Part shown: piece after piece, positions 1 through 8,821 of the stretch | Numbering within the stretch: position 1 is the first letter of the stretch | How the letters are laid out: every line of letters starts with the position of its first letter | DNA from: a virus | IMG/VR virus record: IMGVR_UViG_3300030002_000005 | Coordinates: 1 to 64,000 of that record | DNA length: 64,000 bases | Reading direction: 5' to 3' (one strand) | Translations under genes and position numbers: made by a program | The notes under the pieces: model-generated | The model's input: the letters and a program-made list of their open reading frames with translations, nothing else | Told to the model about the DNA's origin: nothing | Database searches by the model: none

Positions 1-2362
1 TGCAATTATAAAAACAACTATCTCCAGCTGTTGTTAAGGCTGGTAAACTAAAGCTTGTTGCTGCTGTGCAATTCTGAAAACAACTATCTCCAGCTGTTGT
101 AACGCAATTAACGGCAACAATAGATAATAATGATACGTTATTTATGAATAAATAATCCCTTAAATGAATATTAACACCGCCATCTAAACTAACTGTGTTT
201 CCATCAACAGCAACAGATGTAAATGATGTACCATTATTAGGCAGATCAAATAAAGTATTCCAAAGACTAACGTCCGATGATGATCCGCCTATCAACGTAT
301 CAGCATTACTTATATTATCAAATGTTAAATCTAAACTTGTTATTGTTCCTGAAAATAACCCAGCATCTGAAATCATCCAATTATTAGGGGCACTCATTAA
401 AAATGTTCTGGCTGATTCTGCCGATGGTAGATATTGAGTATCATTTGCTCCCAATGATACATCAGATTGCACAGATTTCATAGACCAGCTAATAAGCATA
501 TTACTATAATTTACTATGCTTAACTTTGCATAATTATACATTTCGCCCATGTCTATAACCTTCGATACATTCCATCCACTGAGATTTGAGTTGAAATTGG
601 TACATCTGTAAAACATCAAATACATTTGAGTTACATTAGACACGTCCCATTGACTCAAATCAGATGAAAATAAAGTACACATATTAAACATATTATTCAT
701 GTCGATAACAGCACTAGTAATCCATTGGCTTAGATTTGATGTGAATGATGTACACTGATAAAACATCCCAGACATATCGGTAACATTAGCAGTGTCCCAT
801 TGACTTAAATCTGAAGTAAAATTACTACAATCACTAAACATGCTTCTCATATCAACGACATTACCAGTACGCCATTGGCTTAAATCCGATTTGAAATTAT
901 AGCAGCCAGAAAACATACCAGCCATATTAGTAGCATTCGAAACGTCCCAGCTACTCGCATCCAATACCAAATAATAACAATTAAAAAACATACTCGACAT
1001 ATCTGTGATACCGCTTAAATTGGGGATATCTGTGGCACTACAATTTAAATTTACACATCCGCCCATTCCGCCGCCATTTCCAAACTGTAAGCAACCCCAC
1101 TGATTTATATTGTCTATTTTTTCTTCATCTGTATGGCCTCCAATAAATTTCCACCCATTAATCAATCCATTTATTTCAACTATATAAGTGCCTCCTGATG
1201 CATATATATGATTAATTTCTGCTTGATCCCAAGCAGAAATATAATCGCTTGAGCCATCGCCCCAAATTACAGTGAAACTATAAGTACCGCCGCTAACTAA
1301 CGGTAATTTAATACTATTGGATGATGCATTATCGCCACGTGATGTCACCCAAGTGGATATAAATTCCCCAGCAGGCATAACAGTTGTCGTAGTGGTTGTA
1401 GTTGCGGCAGAGTATAATCCGCCGTCAGTTATTATCCAGTTATTCGGTGCAGACGTTAATATTTCTTTTGCTGCTACCGCTGTGTAAGTTGTTTGATATA
1501 CGCCAAGAAGCACGTTTGGCTGAACACTTTGTAATGACCATGAATTTAAAAGTTTATCATAATTAGTAGTTGAAAATACTGTATTAAGATATATTAAATT
1601 ATCCATGTTTGTAACACCAGATATATTCCAAGAACTAATATCCTGATTGAATATTTGAGCATTAAAAAACATATATGACATTGTAGTCACATTCGAAACA
1701 TCCCAAGAGCTAAGATCCTGATTAAATGCTTTAGCCGCATCAAACATATATGACATATCGGTGACTCCAGATACAGTCCAATTACTGATATTTGAATTAA
1801 AACTTTCACAGCCGTTAAATAATCCTGACATGTTGGTAACCTTTGAAACATCCCAATTACTGAGATCGTGGTTAAATTGCCAACAGTATTGAAGCATGTA
1901 TGACATATCTGTAACATTAGATACATCCCAATTACTGATATTATGTGTAAATTCAAAACAATTGGCAAACATGTACGACATGTTTGTAATTCCAGATATA
2001 TTTAACGTATCAGTTGCACTGCATGTAAAGTATCCACAGCCGTTAAACTGATTTCCGCCATCGCTAACTAATAAATCACCCCACTGTATAACATCAAGCA
2101 ATTTCTGACGATCATTATTATCTGCAAACGACCAGCCGTTAATAACGCCGTCTATATTAATTTCGTAAATATTAGGAGTCTCGTAACTATGCATAGTACC
2201 AGATTGATCCCATGCAGTAATAGTTTCCGAATTGCCGTCACCCCAATTAATATCAAAATTATAAGTTCCGCCGCTAACTAAGGGCAGCTTTATTTGATTA
2301 TATTCGCTTCCGCCGCCACTAACCTTAGTAGTGTCCCAAGTCGCTATAAATGGTATTGTCAT
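1..2362 (-). CDS. BspA-like LRR adhesin / receptor-binding fibre protein (C-terminus outside window)
   Basis: Open from an ATG at 2362 to the window edge, at least 787 codons, so the C-terminus is missing. The N-terminal part holds two copies of a unit: a beta-rich section with a WGDG motif (near residues 40 and 369), followed by DUF285/BspA-type repeats of the form NWDVSNVTDMSYMF (about residues 117-267 and 444-610). The units are joined by a short poly-Thr stretch near residue 320. From about residue 680 a different cysteine-containing LRR module starts (motif TAGDSCF), which is repeated in the next gene upstream. DUF285 and BspA repeats are known from bacterial surface adhesins. In a block of phage fibre genes the likely job is host or mucus binding (inference). 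No late promoter was seen directly upstream, so it is probably co-transcribed with the preceding fibre gene. Confidence 0.75.
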   Translation of the reverse strand, partial: MTIPFIATWDTTKVSGGGSEYNQIKLPLVSGGTYNFDINWGDGNSETITAWDQSGTMHSYETPNIYEINIDGVINGWSFADNNDRQKLLDVIQWGDLLVSDGGNQFNGCGYFTCSATDTLNISGITNMSYMFANCFEFTHNISNWDVSNVTDMSYMLQYCWQFNHDLSNWDVSKVTNMSGLFNGCESFNSNISNWTVSGVTDMSYMFDAAKAFNQDLSSWDVSNVTTMSYMFFNAQIFNQDISSWNISGVTNMDNLIYLNTVFSTTNYDKLLNSWSLQSVQPNVLLGVYQTTYTAVAAKEILTSAPNNWIITDGGLYSAATTTTTTTVMPAGEFISTWVTSRGDNASSNSIKLPLVSGGTYSFTVIWGDGSSDYISAWDQAEINHIYASGGTYIVEINGLINGWKFIGGHTDEEKIDNINQWGCLQFGNGGGMGGCVNLNCSATDIPNLSGITDMSSMFFNCYYLVLDASSWDVSNATNMAGMFSGCYNFKSDLSQWRTGNVVDMRSMFSDCSNFTSDLSQWDTANVTDMSGMFYQCTSFTSNLSQWITSAVIDMNNMFNMCTLFSSDLSQWDVSNVTQMYLMFYRCTNFNSNLSGWNVSKVIDMGEMYNYAKLSIVNYSNMLISWSMKSVQSDVSLGANDTQYLPSAESARTFLMSAPNNWMISDAGLFSGTITSLDLTFDNISNADTLIGGSSSDVSLWNTLFDLPNNGTSFTSVAVDGNTVSLDGGVNIHLRDYLFINNVSLLSIVAVNCVTTAGDSCFQNCTAATSFSLPALTTAGDSCFYNC

Positions 2363-2386
2363 AATTTTTTATAATTAATCTGCAAA

Positions 2387-5300
2387 TTAAATTGTAATGT
2401 CTATAATATTAATGTCGTCAAAGTTATCGATATATGACATATAAGCATTGTTACCGTTAACACTACCATATAATTTATATCTCTTATTAGTCATCACCTG
2501 TGCAGGTACAAAATATGTAGAATTATTAAAGAACGCATTATTAACGTTATATTTTAAAACATTGTCACCGAACGTAATGTTACGGTTACTGCTATCAAAA
2601 GTTATATACGCACAATTAGTACCAAATATAATGTTGCTGTTATCTGTACTCATAAATATATTACCAGTATTTGAGCCAATAAATATATTTGAATTTTCAC
2701 CTTGAATATATACACTGAAACAATTACTACTCATGCGAACGCCGTTATTATATGATCCAATGTTTACTTCAATTACGCCACCGCTTACAAGCACACTATT
2801 ATTATCAACGCTTATAATAACAGTGTCACAATTTGAGCCAATTGTGACACTGTTATTATATTCATCCATAAATAATGTACAATTGTCATTTCCAATTGTA
2901 ATATCATTATTGTAATTAGTAATAGCGACTGAATGATTATTAGAACCTATAGTAATATTGTTATTGCCTGCACCTATTGATATATTATGGTTACCAGAGC
3001 CGATTACAATATGTTCATTATTAGAGTCAATAGATATCATTGAATTTTCATAGCCGATGGTAATATCGCTACTATTAACAATTTTAATATCTTTAGCATA
3101 TACGCTATCAATAACAATATTAGGCAATACGTCATACCCAGAAATAATAACATTATTCTGAATATCAACACTCGATTCGGTATTCATCATCAAAAAATCA
3201 AGATATATACCTGCGTTAACAGCCAAATTATACATATTGCCATTATATTGTATAGGGAAATTTGTTGATGATGATGAAATATATGAGCCATTTTTAATGC
3301 CTGTATTAAACCAATTATCATAATCATTATTAGGATCTCCGCCTGTAACACCATCTTTTGCACATATATAAATACTATTATCAGCACTGTTATAAACCAA
3401 ATCTCCTGAATTATGTATATCATTTACATTCCATGCATTAGGAACGGTAACAGCCCATCTACGGTATTTGATATTTCTCCAATCAGTATATACGTCATTA
3501 TTATACACAGTATCGATTCTCCTGTATATAATCCCTTTTGTTGATCCAATACTGTTATTGGGTATTTGATAATATATAATATCATCAGTCCTTATTATAC
3601 TTGAACATATAGGATTTATAGCCCTACTTGAGATTGCTGTAAGCAATAATGGCTCTACAAATCCTGACTCAATATTTTCATTAGTAACAGGTCTTGTATA
3701 TGTCGTCATATAATCAGTTAATAAATATTGCTGTCCAGCTACAAATTCACCATTATCGTATAAAGTATAAAGATCATCATAAAGTATTTCAATAATACCA
3801 CCGCCGCTTCCGCTACCAAGTGCAACCCATTCCCCATCAAATTTATGGTAGAACTCATCACCAGTAATATTATTATGCCACATTTGTCCAACAGATATAA
3901 AAGTTAAAGCATTATCAGTATTCAAAGGGTCTCTATCAGCAAACAATTTAGGCTGAACCTTTCTCTTTGGCGGCACAGGTGGCAACGTGGTTGTTGTCGT
4001 GGTTGTTGTCGAGGTTGTAGACATCGGGACTGTATTGTTTATAGCATAATTTCCCTCTGCAACAGAGTTATTGCTACTATCAGCAAGAGCATATTGAGGA
4101 ATATATACAGAAACGCTATCGTCATATGATATTATATCGGTGTCTATTGTGATAGTTGTAGTCCCGTATACATGTGGAATGCGCTTTACTGATTGCTGAC
4201 CATTAATGAATATGATCATACTACCCAATGTCATATACTCATATACGTTCGTATTAAAGTGTATGATTATTCTATCATATTCGGTACTTGAGTTAACTAT
4301 ATGAGGAAATGGACTAACGGTGGTTGTCGTAGTTGTGGTTGTCGGAGGCAACGTGGTTGTTGTCGTGGTTGTTGTGGTTGTGGTTACAACCTCAGTTATA
4401 TTAACGGTGTTATTAGCTTGTAAATATTGAATATCTCCATCAGGATTTCCGCCATTCACAGTCATCAATTCAATTGGGATTGTCAAGCTAATTGTATTGC
4501 CAATATTATTAGCAAAAACAAAATTACTATCTGCTGTTGATCCTAAATTAACACATGATGATAAATTAAAAAATGTTGCCGCTATACAGTTATTAAAACA
4601 GCTATCAACGACAGATATCAAAGATGGTAAATTAAAAGACGTTGCAGATGTACAGCTATAAAATAAATATGCGCCAGAATTGGCTAAAGACGGTAAATTA
4701 AAAGACGTTGCAGATGTACAGGCATTAAAACAGCCAAATCCAGCTGATACAATGCATCCTAAGATATCATTAACAGAAATTAATGTCAAATTCGAATTAA
4801 ATATATCGTCCTTTAAATGAATGTTTGCTCCACCGAATAATTTAACGGTACTATCAAGAACCTCTACAGATGTAAACGCTGTACCATTATTAGGTAAGTC
4901 AAAAAATGCATTCCAAAAACTCACATCAGTTGACGACCCGCCTATCAAGGTATCGGCATTAGCTATATCATTAAATGTCAACTCTAAAGGATAATAAACT
5001 AAATTATAGTTTATATAATTTCTTGAATATAAATCACTTATATCACCATCAGGATTTCCGCCGTTAATAGTCATTAATGCTGCTGGTATTGTTAGGCTTA
5101 TATTTCCACCGCTAATATTATAAAAAACATTATTATTACCTAAATCAGTTCCTAAATTAGTACAAGAGGATAGATTAAATGAATTAGCTGCTGTGCATCC
5201 GCCAAAACAACTATTTCCAGCAGTTAATAGTAATGGCAATTCAAACGTATTTATGGAATTACAGCCATAAAAACATTGATCCCCAGCAGTTGCTAATGTG

Positions 5301-5602
5301 GGTAGATTTAAAGTATTAACTGACGTACAACCATAAAAGCATTGGTCTCCAGCACTCACAATACAATTAGTATCGCTAATAGAAAGCAGAGCTAATCTGT
5401 TTGCAAATAGCGAATCCTTTAAATGAATATTTGCGCCGCCAGCTAATATTACTGTATTCACATCGACAGATACGTTATTAATAGGCGTGCCATTATTAGG
5501 CAAGTCAAGGAATGTATTCCAAACATTAATATCTGACGATGATCCACCTATTAAGGCGTCAGCATTACTTATATTATCAAAAACTAAACTAAATGATGCC
5601 AT
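2387..5602 (-). CDS. Large modular tail fibre: LRR modules, poly-Thr linkers, beta-solenoid end
   Basis: 1071 residues. Residues 1-205 and 206-400 are two related cysteine-rich LRR modules (start FDNISNADALIGG, core TAGDQCFYGC), close relatives of the module at the end of the neighbouring adhesin. A poly-Thr/Leu-Pro linker follows (about 400-420), then an Ig-like beta domain (about 420-525) and a second poly-Thr linker (about 526-540). A fibre module comes next, with the motifs FVAGQQYLLTDY and WRNIKYRRW, shared with the next fibre. The end (about 837-1014) is a run of short N-x-I-x-I-G-like repeats, as expected of a beta-solenoid. Architecture and position argue for a receptor-binding fibre or adhesin. 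The receptor cannot be told from sequence. Confidence 0.75.
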   Translation of the reverse strand: MASFSLVFDNISNADALIGGSSSDINVWNTFLDLPNNGTPINNVSVDVNTVILAGGANIHLKDSLFANRLALLSISDTNCIVSAGDQCFYGCTSVNTLNLPTLATAGDQCFYGCNSINTFELPLLLTAGNSCFGGCTAANSFNLSSCTNLGTDLGNNNVFYNISGGNISLTIPAALMTINGGNPDGDISDLYSRNYINYNLVYYPLELTFNDIANADTLIGGSSTDVSFWNAFFDLPNNGTAFTSVEVLDSTVKLFGGANIHLKDDIFNSNLTLISVNDILGCIVSAGFGCFNACTSATSFNLPSLANSGAYLFYSCTSATSFNLPSLISVVDSCFNNCIAATFFNLSSCVNLGSTADSNFVFANNIGNTISLTIPIELMTVNGGNPDGDIQYLQANNTVNITEVVTTTTTTTTTTTLPPTTTTTTTTVSPFPHIVNSSTEYDRIIIHFNTNVYEYMTLGSMIIFINGQQSVKRIPHVYGTTTITIDTDIISYDDSVSVYIPQYALADSSNNSVAEGNYAINNTVPMSTTSTTTTTTTTLPPVPPKRKVQPKLFADRDPLNTDNALTFISVGQMWHNNITGDEFYHKFDGEWVALGSGSGGGIIEILYDDLYTLYDNGEFVAGQQYLLTDYMTTYTRPVTNENIESGFVEPLLLTAISSRAINPICSSIIRTDDIIYYQIPNNSIGSTKGIIYRRIDTVYNNDVYTDWRNIKYRRWAVTVPNAWNVNDIHNSGDLVYNSADNSIYICAKDGVTGGDPNNDYDNWFNTGIKNGSYISSSSTNFPIQYNGNMYNLAVNAGIYLDFLMMNTESSVDIQNNVIISGYDVLPNIVIDSVYAKDIKIVNSSDITIGYENSMISIDSNNEHIVIGSGNHNISIGAGNNNITIGSNNHSVAITNYNNDITIGNDNCTLFMDEYNNSVTIGSNCDTVIISVDNNSVLVSGGVIEVNIGSYNNGVRMSSNCFSVYIQGENSNIFIGSNTGNIFMSTDNSNIIFGTNCAYITFDSSNRNITFGDNVLKYNVNNAFFNNSTYFVPAQVMTNKRYKLYGSVNGNNAYMSYIDNFDDINIIDITI

Positions 5603-5657
5603 TATATATATTTTTTTTATTTATTATTATTTTGTAATTCTAATATCATAGAATTCG

Positions 5658-7718
5658 TCAATTCATTGATATATTTGAAATCGTTGATATATTTTTATCA
5701 TAGAATTCGTCAATCCATTCAACAAAAATAGTACTATTAACTCCGACAAATATTCTATGATTATAATTCGAATCATATATTTCAGAGGCTAATTCAGGCT
5801 GTGTAGTTAAATCAATTTCAGAGACATTATTATCAAATTCGCAATTTAACATGCTCTCGCCTATAACGCAGTTAGCAACATTATTTTTTATAGTATTACT
5901 ATAAAAATTATTATTAATGTTATTACCATGAAAACCTACGCCTATAGAATTATAGCCAAAATCTCTACCAATAATGTTGTTCTGAAAGCCACTATCAGTG
6001 GTATTATTCGTAAAGCCATAACCAATTATGTTGTTATTATTACCACTACCAAAAGTATTATTATATAAGATTTCATCAATAAAATTATTTCCAAAATCTC
6101 CGCCGAATGTATTATAGTTTGACAGCTTGAATATATTTCCATAAAAATTTGATGAAGCCTTTGATGACATAAATTCATATGCGAATATGTTATATGAACA
6201 AAAATCATCAAAATTATTATTTGAAAAATTAGAGTATACTGTATTACTGTAAAAGCCAAAGCCAAAAGTATTCATAATGATTTGTGTTGAGCTATTTAGA
6301 AAAAATACATTATTTGTAAGTAAACTTCCTGATGCATACCAATTATCAGAATCATCCTTATATGATTGAAAATGATTCGACAGACATGATTCCTCGTATG
6401 TATTATTAAATCCTGATGTGGGGTCAACATCAAATGTTTTAACGTCAATATATTTATCACCAGCTGAAAATTCACCGTTACCATTAATATAATCAAATTC
6501 AGCAACAAAAAATCCATGTGTATTCATAGGCATAACAATCAGCCATTTAGTCTCAACATTAGATGATGGATTAAAATTTAAATTATTGTCAGCTTTTGAC
6601 TTATAAAGTATATTATTATATATAACATATTTACCTACGCCATATGGAATATTATTAACCCAACTATCAGTGTTTGTAGACCATCTACGATATTTAACAT
6701 TTCTAAAATCATAACCCATATAATTATCGTTAAGCGTATCGTGTCTAAAATTGATCACACCTTTAAATCCACTAACAACGTTTTGGTTCTTAGCATACCC
6801 ATTTCTATAGTCACTGTAATTTGAAAATGCAGGATCATAAAGCCAGTTATTTGGATTCCAATCATAATAAATAATATCCTGTGGATATTCTGCTGATCGT
6901 GCAAATTTATCTAAATTATAATTATCATTAGCTGTTACGATAAGTTCCTCAGTAGTACCTATATTGATAAAGTCTTCTGGATAGCCGTGATACTCATAGT
7001 AATATGATATATCGGTAGTGAAGAATTGATTGAACATATCATAAGGAAGCGAATCTTGAGCACTTATGCCATTCAATTCGGCAGTATATACACCAGATTC
7101 TAAACCTCTTAATATCACTATATTTGAGAAATCCACATTATCAATACTGCTAAAATCATAACTAATCATAGTTGACGTTGTTTCGCCTCCCTCAGTATAT
7201 GTGAATTCCTCTGAAAATAAGGATACGTATGTTTCGCCCCCTATTTTAGTACCTTCATCAAATAAGCCAAAAGCAACGCAATAATATGTTATAGGATTAG
7301 AGCCTACAGCATCTGGAAGAACAACAATATTCGTCGGTGCTGGCACTGGCTTATCATAATCAAGTAATACGTTCATATTAGCATAATCAAGCATATTATG
7401 CACTGTGGCATAATCAGTAATACGATATTGAGCACCTGCTGTTAATTCGCCGCCATCAATCATATTAGCTAACTCATAATAGGTGACGTCTATAACGCCT
7501 ACACTTCCAACTGCTTTAACCACTAAGTTAATTCCATCTGGAAACCAATACTCTACTCCCATTACATTGACTGTAAGTCCTTCATGTAAGACAGATTGAG
7601 CAAGCTCACTTAAAACCTGTTGAACATTTTCGTAAGGTCTATTAGCTCTATTAAAATATCTCGCACCATCTGGTTTGGCTGCGTTTATGTTTATGTTATC
7701 ACTTAATTGTATTGCCAT
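5658..7718 (-). CDS. Tail fibre protein with beta-solenoid C-terminus
   Basis: 686 residues. The N-terminal 70 residues look like a fibre attachment segment. The module GELTAGAQYRITDY (near residue 95) and the motif FRNVKYRRW (near 335) match the preceding long fibre, so both share a common module. A partial second copy (GEFSAGDKYIDV) lies near residue 415. From about residue 470 to 620 the protein is dominated by Asn/Phe-rich repeats such as NNNFDDF, NNTFGSG and NNIIGYGF, typical of parallel beta-helix fibre shafts. Its start codon lies 1-2 nt from the stop of the upstream fibre gene, so it belongs to the transcription unit starting before 8727. Called a fibre from repeats, shared module and location; no enzymatic motif was seen. 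Confidence 0.7.
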   Translation of the reverse strand: MAIQLSDNININAAKPDGARYFNRANRPYENVQQVLSELAQSVLHEGLTVNVMGVEYWFPDGINLVVKAVGSVGVIDVTYYELANMIDGGELTAGAQYRITDYATVHNMLDYANMNVLLDYDKPVPAPTNIVVLPDAVGSNPITYYCVAFGLFDEGTKIGGETYVSLFSEEFTYTEGGETTSTMISYDFSSIDNVDFSNIVILRGLESGVYTAELNGISAQDSLPYDMFNQFFTTDISYYYEYHGYPEDFINIGTTEELIVTANDNYNLDKFARSAEYPQDIIYYDWNPNNWLYDPAFSNYSDYRNGYAKNQNVVSGFKGVINFRHDTLNDNYMGYDFRNVKYRRWSTNTDSWVNNIPYGVGKYVIYNNILYKSKADNNLNFNPSSNVETKWLIVMPMNTHGFFVAEFDYINGNGEFSAGDKYIDVKTFDVDPTSGFNNTYEESCLSNHFQSYKDDSDNWYASGSLLTNNVFFLNSSTQIIMNTFGFGFYSNTVYSNFSNNNFDDFCSYNIFAYEFMSSKASSNFYGNIFKLSNYNTFGGDFGNNFIDEILYNNTFGSGNNNNIIGYGFTNNTTDSGFQNNIIGRDFGYNSIGVGFHGNNINNNFYSNTIKNNVANCVIGESMLNCEFDNNVSEIDLTTQPELASEIYDSNYNHRIFVGVNSTIFVEWIDEFYDKNISTISNISMN

Positions 7719-7719
7719 T

Positions 7720-8727
7720 TTATGATCTTTTTAAAGTTATTGATAATATTGGTGTGCGATAATTTGTTATATATATCCAATATGGAACATTTGTCCATAG
7801 TCCAGTTGCCGACGTTAATAATACACTTTCACCTGTATCAAATAAGTTGCTCGATCCACCAATACTACCACTATTAAGAGCTGTTATAAACCAATTTGTG
7901 TATTGTGTATTTCCTGTTTGAGGAATTGCAATCCAGCTATAGTCAGTAGCAGCTGAATTAATTGCAAACACTGTATCACCATTGCTAAGCACAATTCTCT
8001 TATTAGAATTAACGATATCAAGCGATGACGACGAAGGTCTATCAGCCTGTGCAATGAATCCAGAAAATACAGGATAAATTGACCTGAATGTAAATGAATT
8101 ACTTAAAATTGTCTGACTATTAGTATTTTCAGACTCAAGTCTATATGTTTTTGTAATTGGCGTTGAATTATTTATCGTTAATGTGCTAACCTTGCTCGTA
8201 AGACCAAAAACATTAATTCCAGATTCAATTATAGAATTATCTCCAGTATCTCTAATTAAGCCTATATTAGATTTAATATTTGAGCTGTTAGTTTTAGACC
8301 ATGTAAATGTTTTCAATCCTGATAAATTAGTACCAACCTCAACCAATCCAGCTTGACCAGTAATTGCAAAACTTGCCAATGTAGGCGTTTGATAAGGATA
8401 TAGTAAGCCATCAAACATTTGTTGCATGGTTGCGCCAGAAAATGTGCTGCCAGCATTCCATCCACCTAAAGCCGACGGTGTTGGAGTTTGATTTGTATAC
8501 ACTGTGGTTGATGTACTACCACTGCCAACAACTATATGATTAATACGAATACCGAGGTCAATATCAGCTTGATGTAGGTCAATATCAGCTTGATGTAGGT
8601 CAATATCAGCTTGATGTAGCTCAGTAATGCCAGAAGCGATTGAGTTCAGTTCGGCAAAATTATCGTTAATATCTTTGGCAAATACTCTACCAGTTGTAAC
8701 CCCATCGATTATATGTATGGTTTTCAT
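7720..8727 (-). CDS. Tail fibre / baseplate wedge-associated virion protein
   Basis: 335 residues. After a short N-terminal domain there are three exact copies of the heptad LHQADID (residues about 38-58), encoded by three identical 21-bp units and probably forming a short coiled coil. The central part (YTNQTPTPSALGGW followed by TMQQMFDGLLYPYQ) is a motif seen in structural proteins of Bacteroidota phages; this is from memory and unverified. The rest is beta-rich. The gene starts 16 nt after a late promoter motif (8743-8752) and a strong hairpin, so it heads the transcription unit for the two or three large fibres downstream. Probably a fibre-linking or trimerising component. The exact role is not determined. 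Confidence 0.55.
   Translation of the reverse strand: MKTIHIIDGVTTGRVFAKDINDNFAELNSIASGITELHQADIDLHQADIDLHQADIDLGIRINHIVVGSGSTSTTVYTNQTPTPSALGGWNAGSTFSGATMQQMFDGLLYPYQTPTLASFAITGQAGLVEVGTNLSGLKTFTWSKTNSSNIKSNIGLIRDTGDNSIIESGINVFGLTSKVSTLTINNSTPITKTYRLESENTNSQTILSNSFTFRSIYPVFSGFIAQADRPSSSSLDIVNSNKRIVLSNGDTVFAINSAATDYSWIAIPQTGNTQYTNWFITALNSGSIGGSSNLFDTGESVLLTSATGLWTNVPYWIYITNYRTPILSITLKRS
8557..8619 (-). repeat. Three perfect tandem 21-bp repeats inside a fibre gene
   Basis: Three head-to-tail identical 21-mers (8557-8577, 8578-8598, 8599-8619) encode three LHQADID heptads. Twenty-one base pairs equals two coiled-coil half-turn units, so gain or loss of a copy keeps the frame and changes only stalk length. 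Confidence 0.95.
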
Positions 8728-8742
8728 TAATAATTTGTTTTA

Positions 8743-8752
8743 TATAAATACT
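8743..8752 (-). promoter_or_regulatory. Late promoter motif AGTATTTATA (fibre unit)
   Basis: Exact consensus on the minus strand, 15 nt before the ATG at 8727 and directly after the hairpin at 8774-8810. Confidence 0.6.
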
Positions 8753-8773
8753 AATTATATGATAATGTCACAT

Positions 8774-8810
8774 AATAATGCCATTATTATCATATAATAA
8801 TGGCATTATT
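8774..8810 (-). terminator. Perfect 16-bp hairpin between two late units
   Basis: The arms 8774-8789 and 8795-8810 are exact inverse complements with a 5-nt loop. It follows the stop codon of the 943-residue virion protein (8822) and precedes the late promoter at 8743-8752. There is no U-tract, so it is either an atypical terminator or an RNA processing/protection site. Confidence 0.55.
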
Positions 8811-8821
8811 AACGTTTTATA

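Noticed and set aside
480-2030. Regularly spaced repeats resembling a tandem or CRISPR-like array
   Set aside because: The periodicity is of whole codons and lies in one open frame encoding DUF285/BspA-type repeats; there are no unique spacers between exact repeats.
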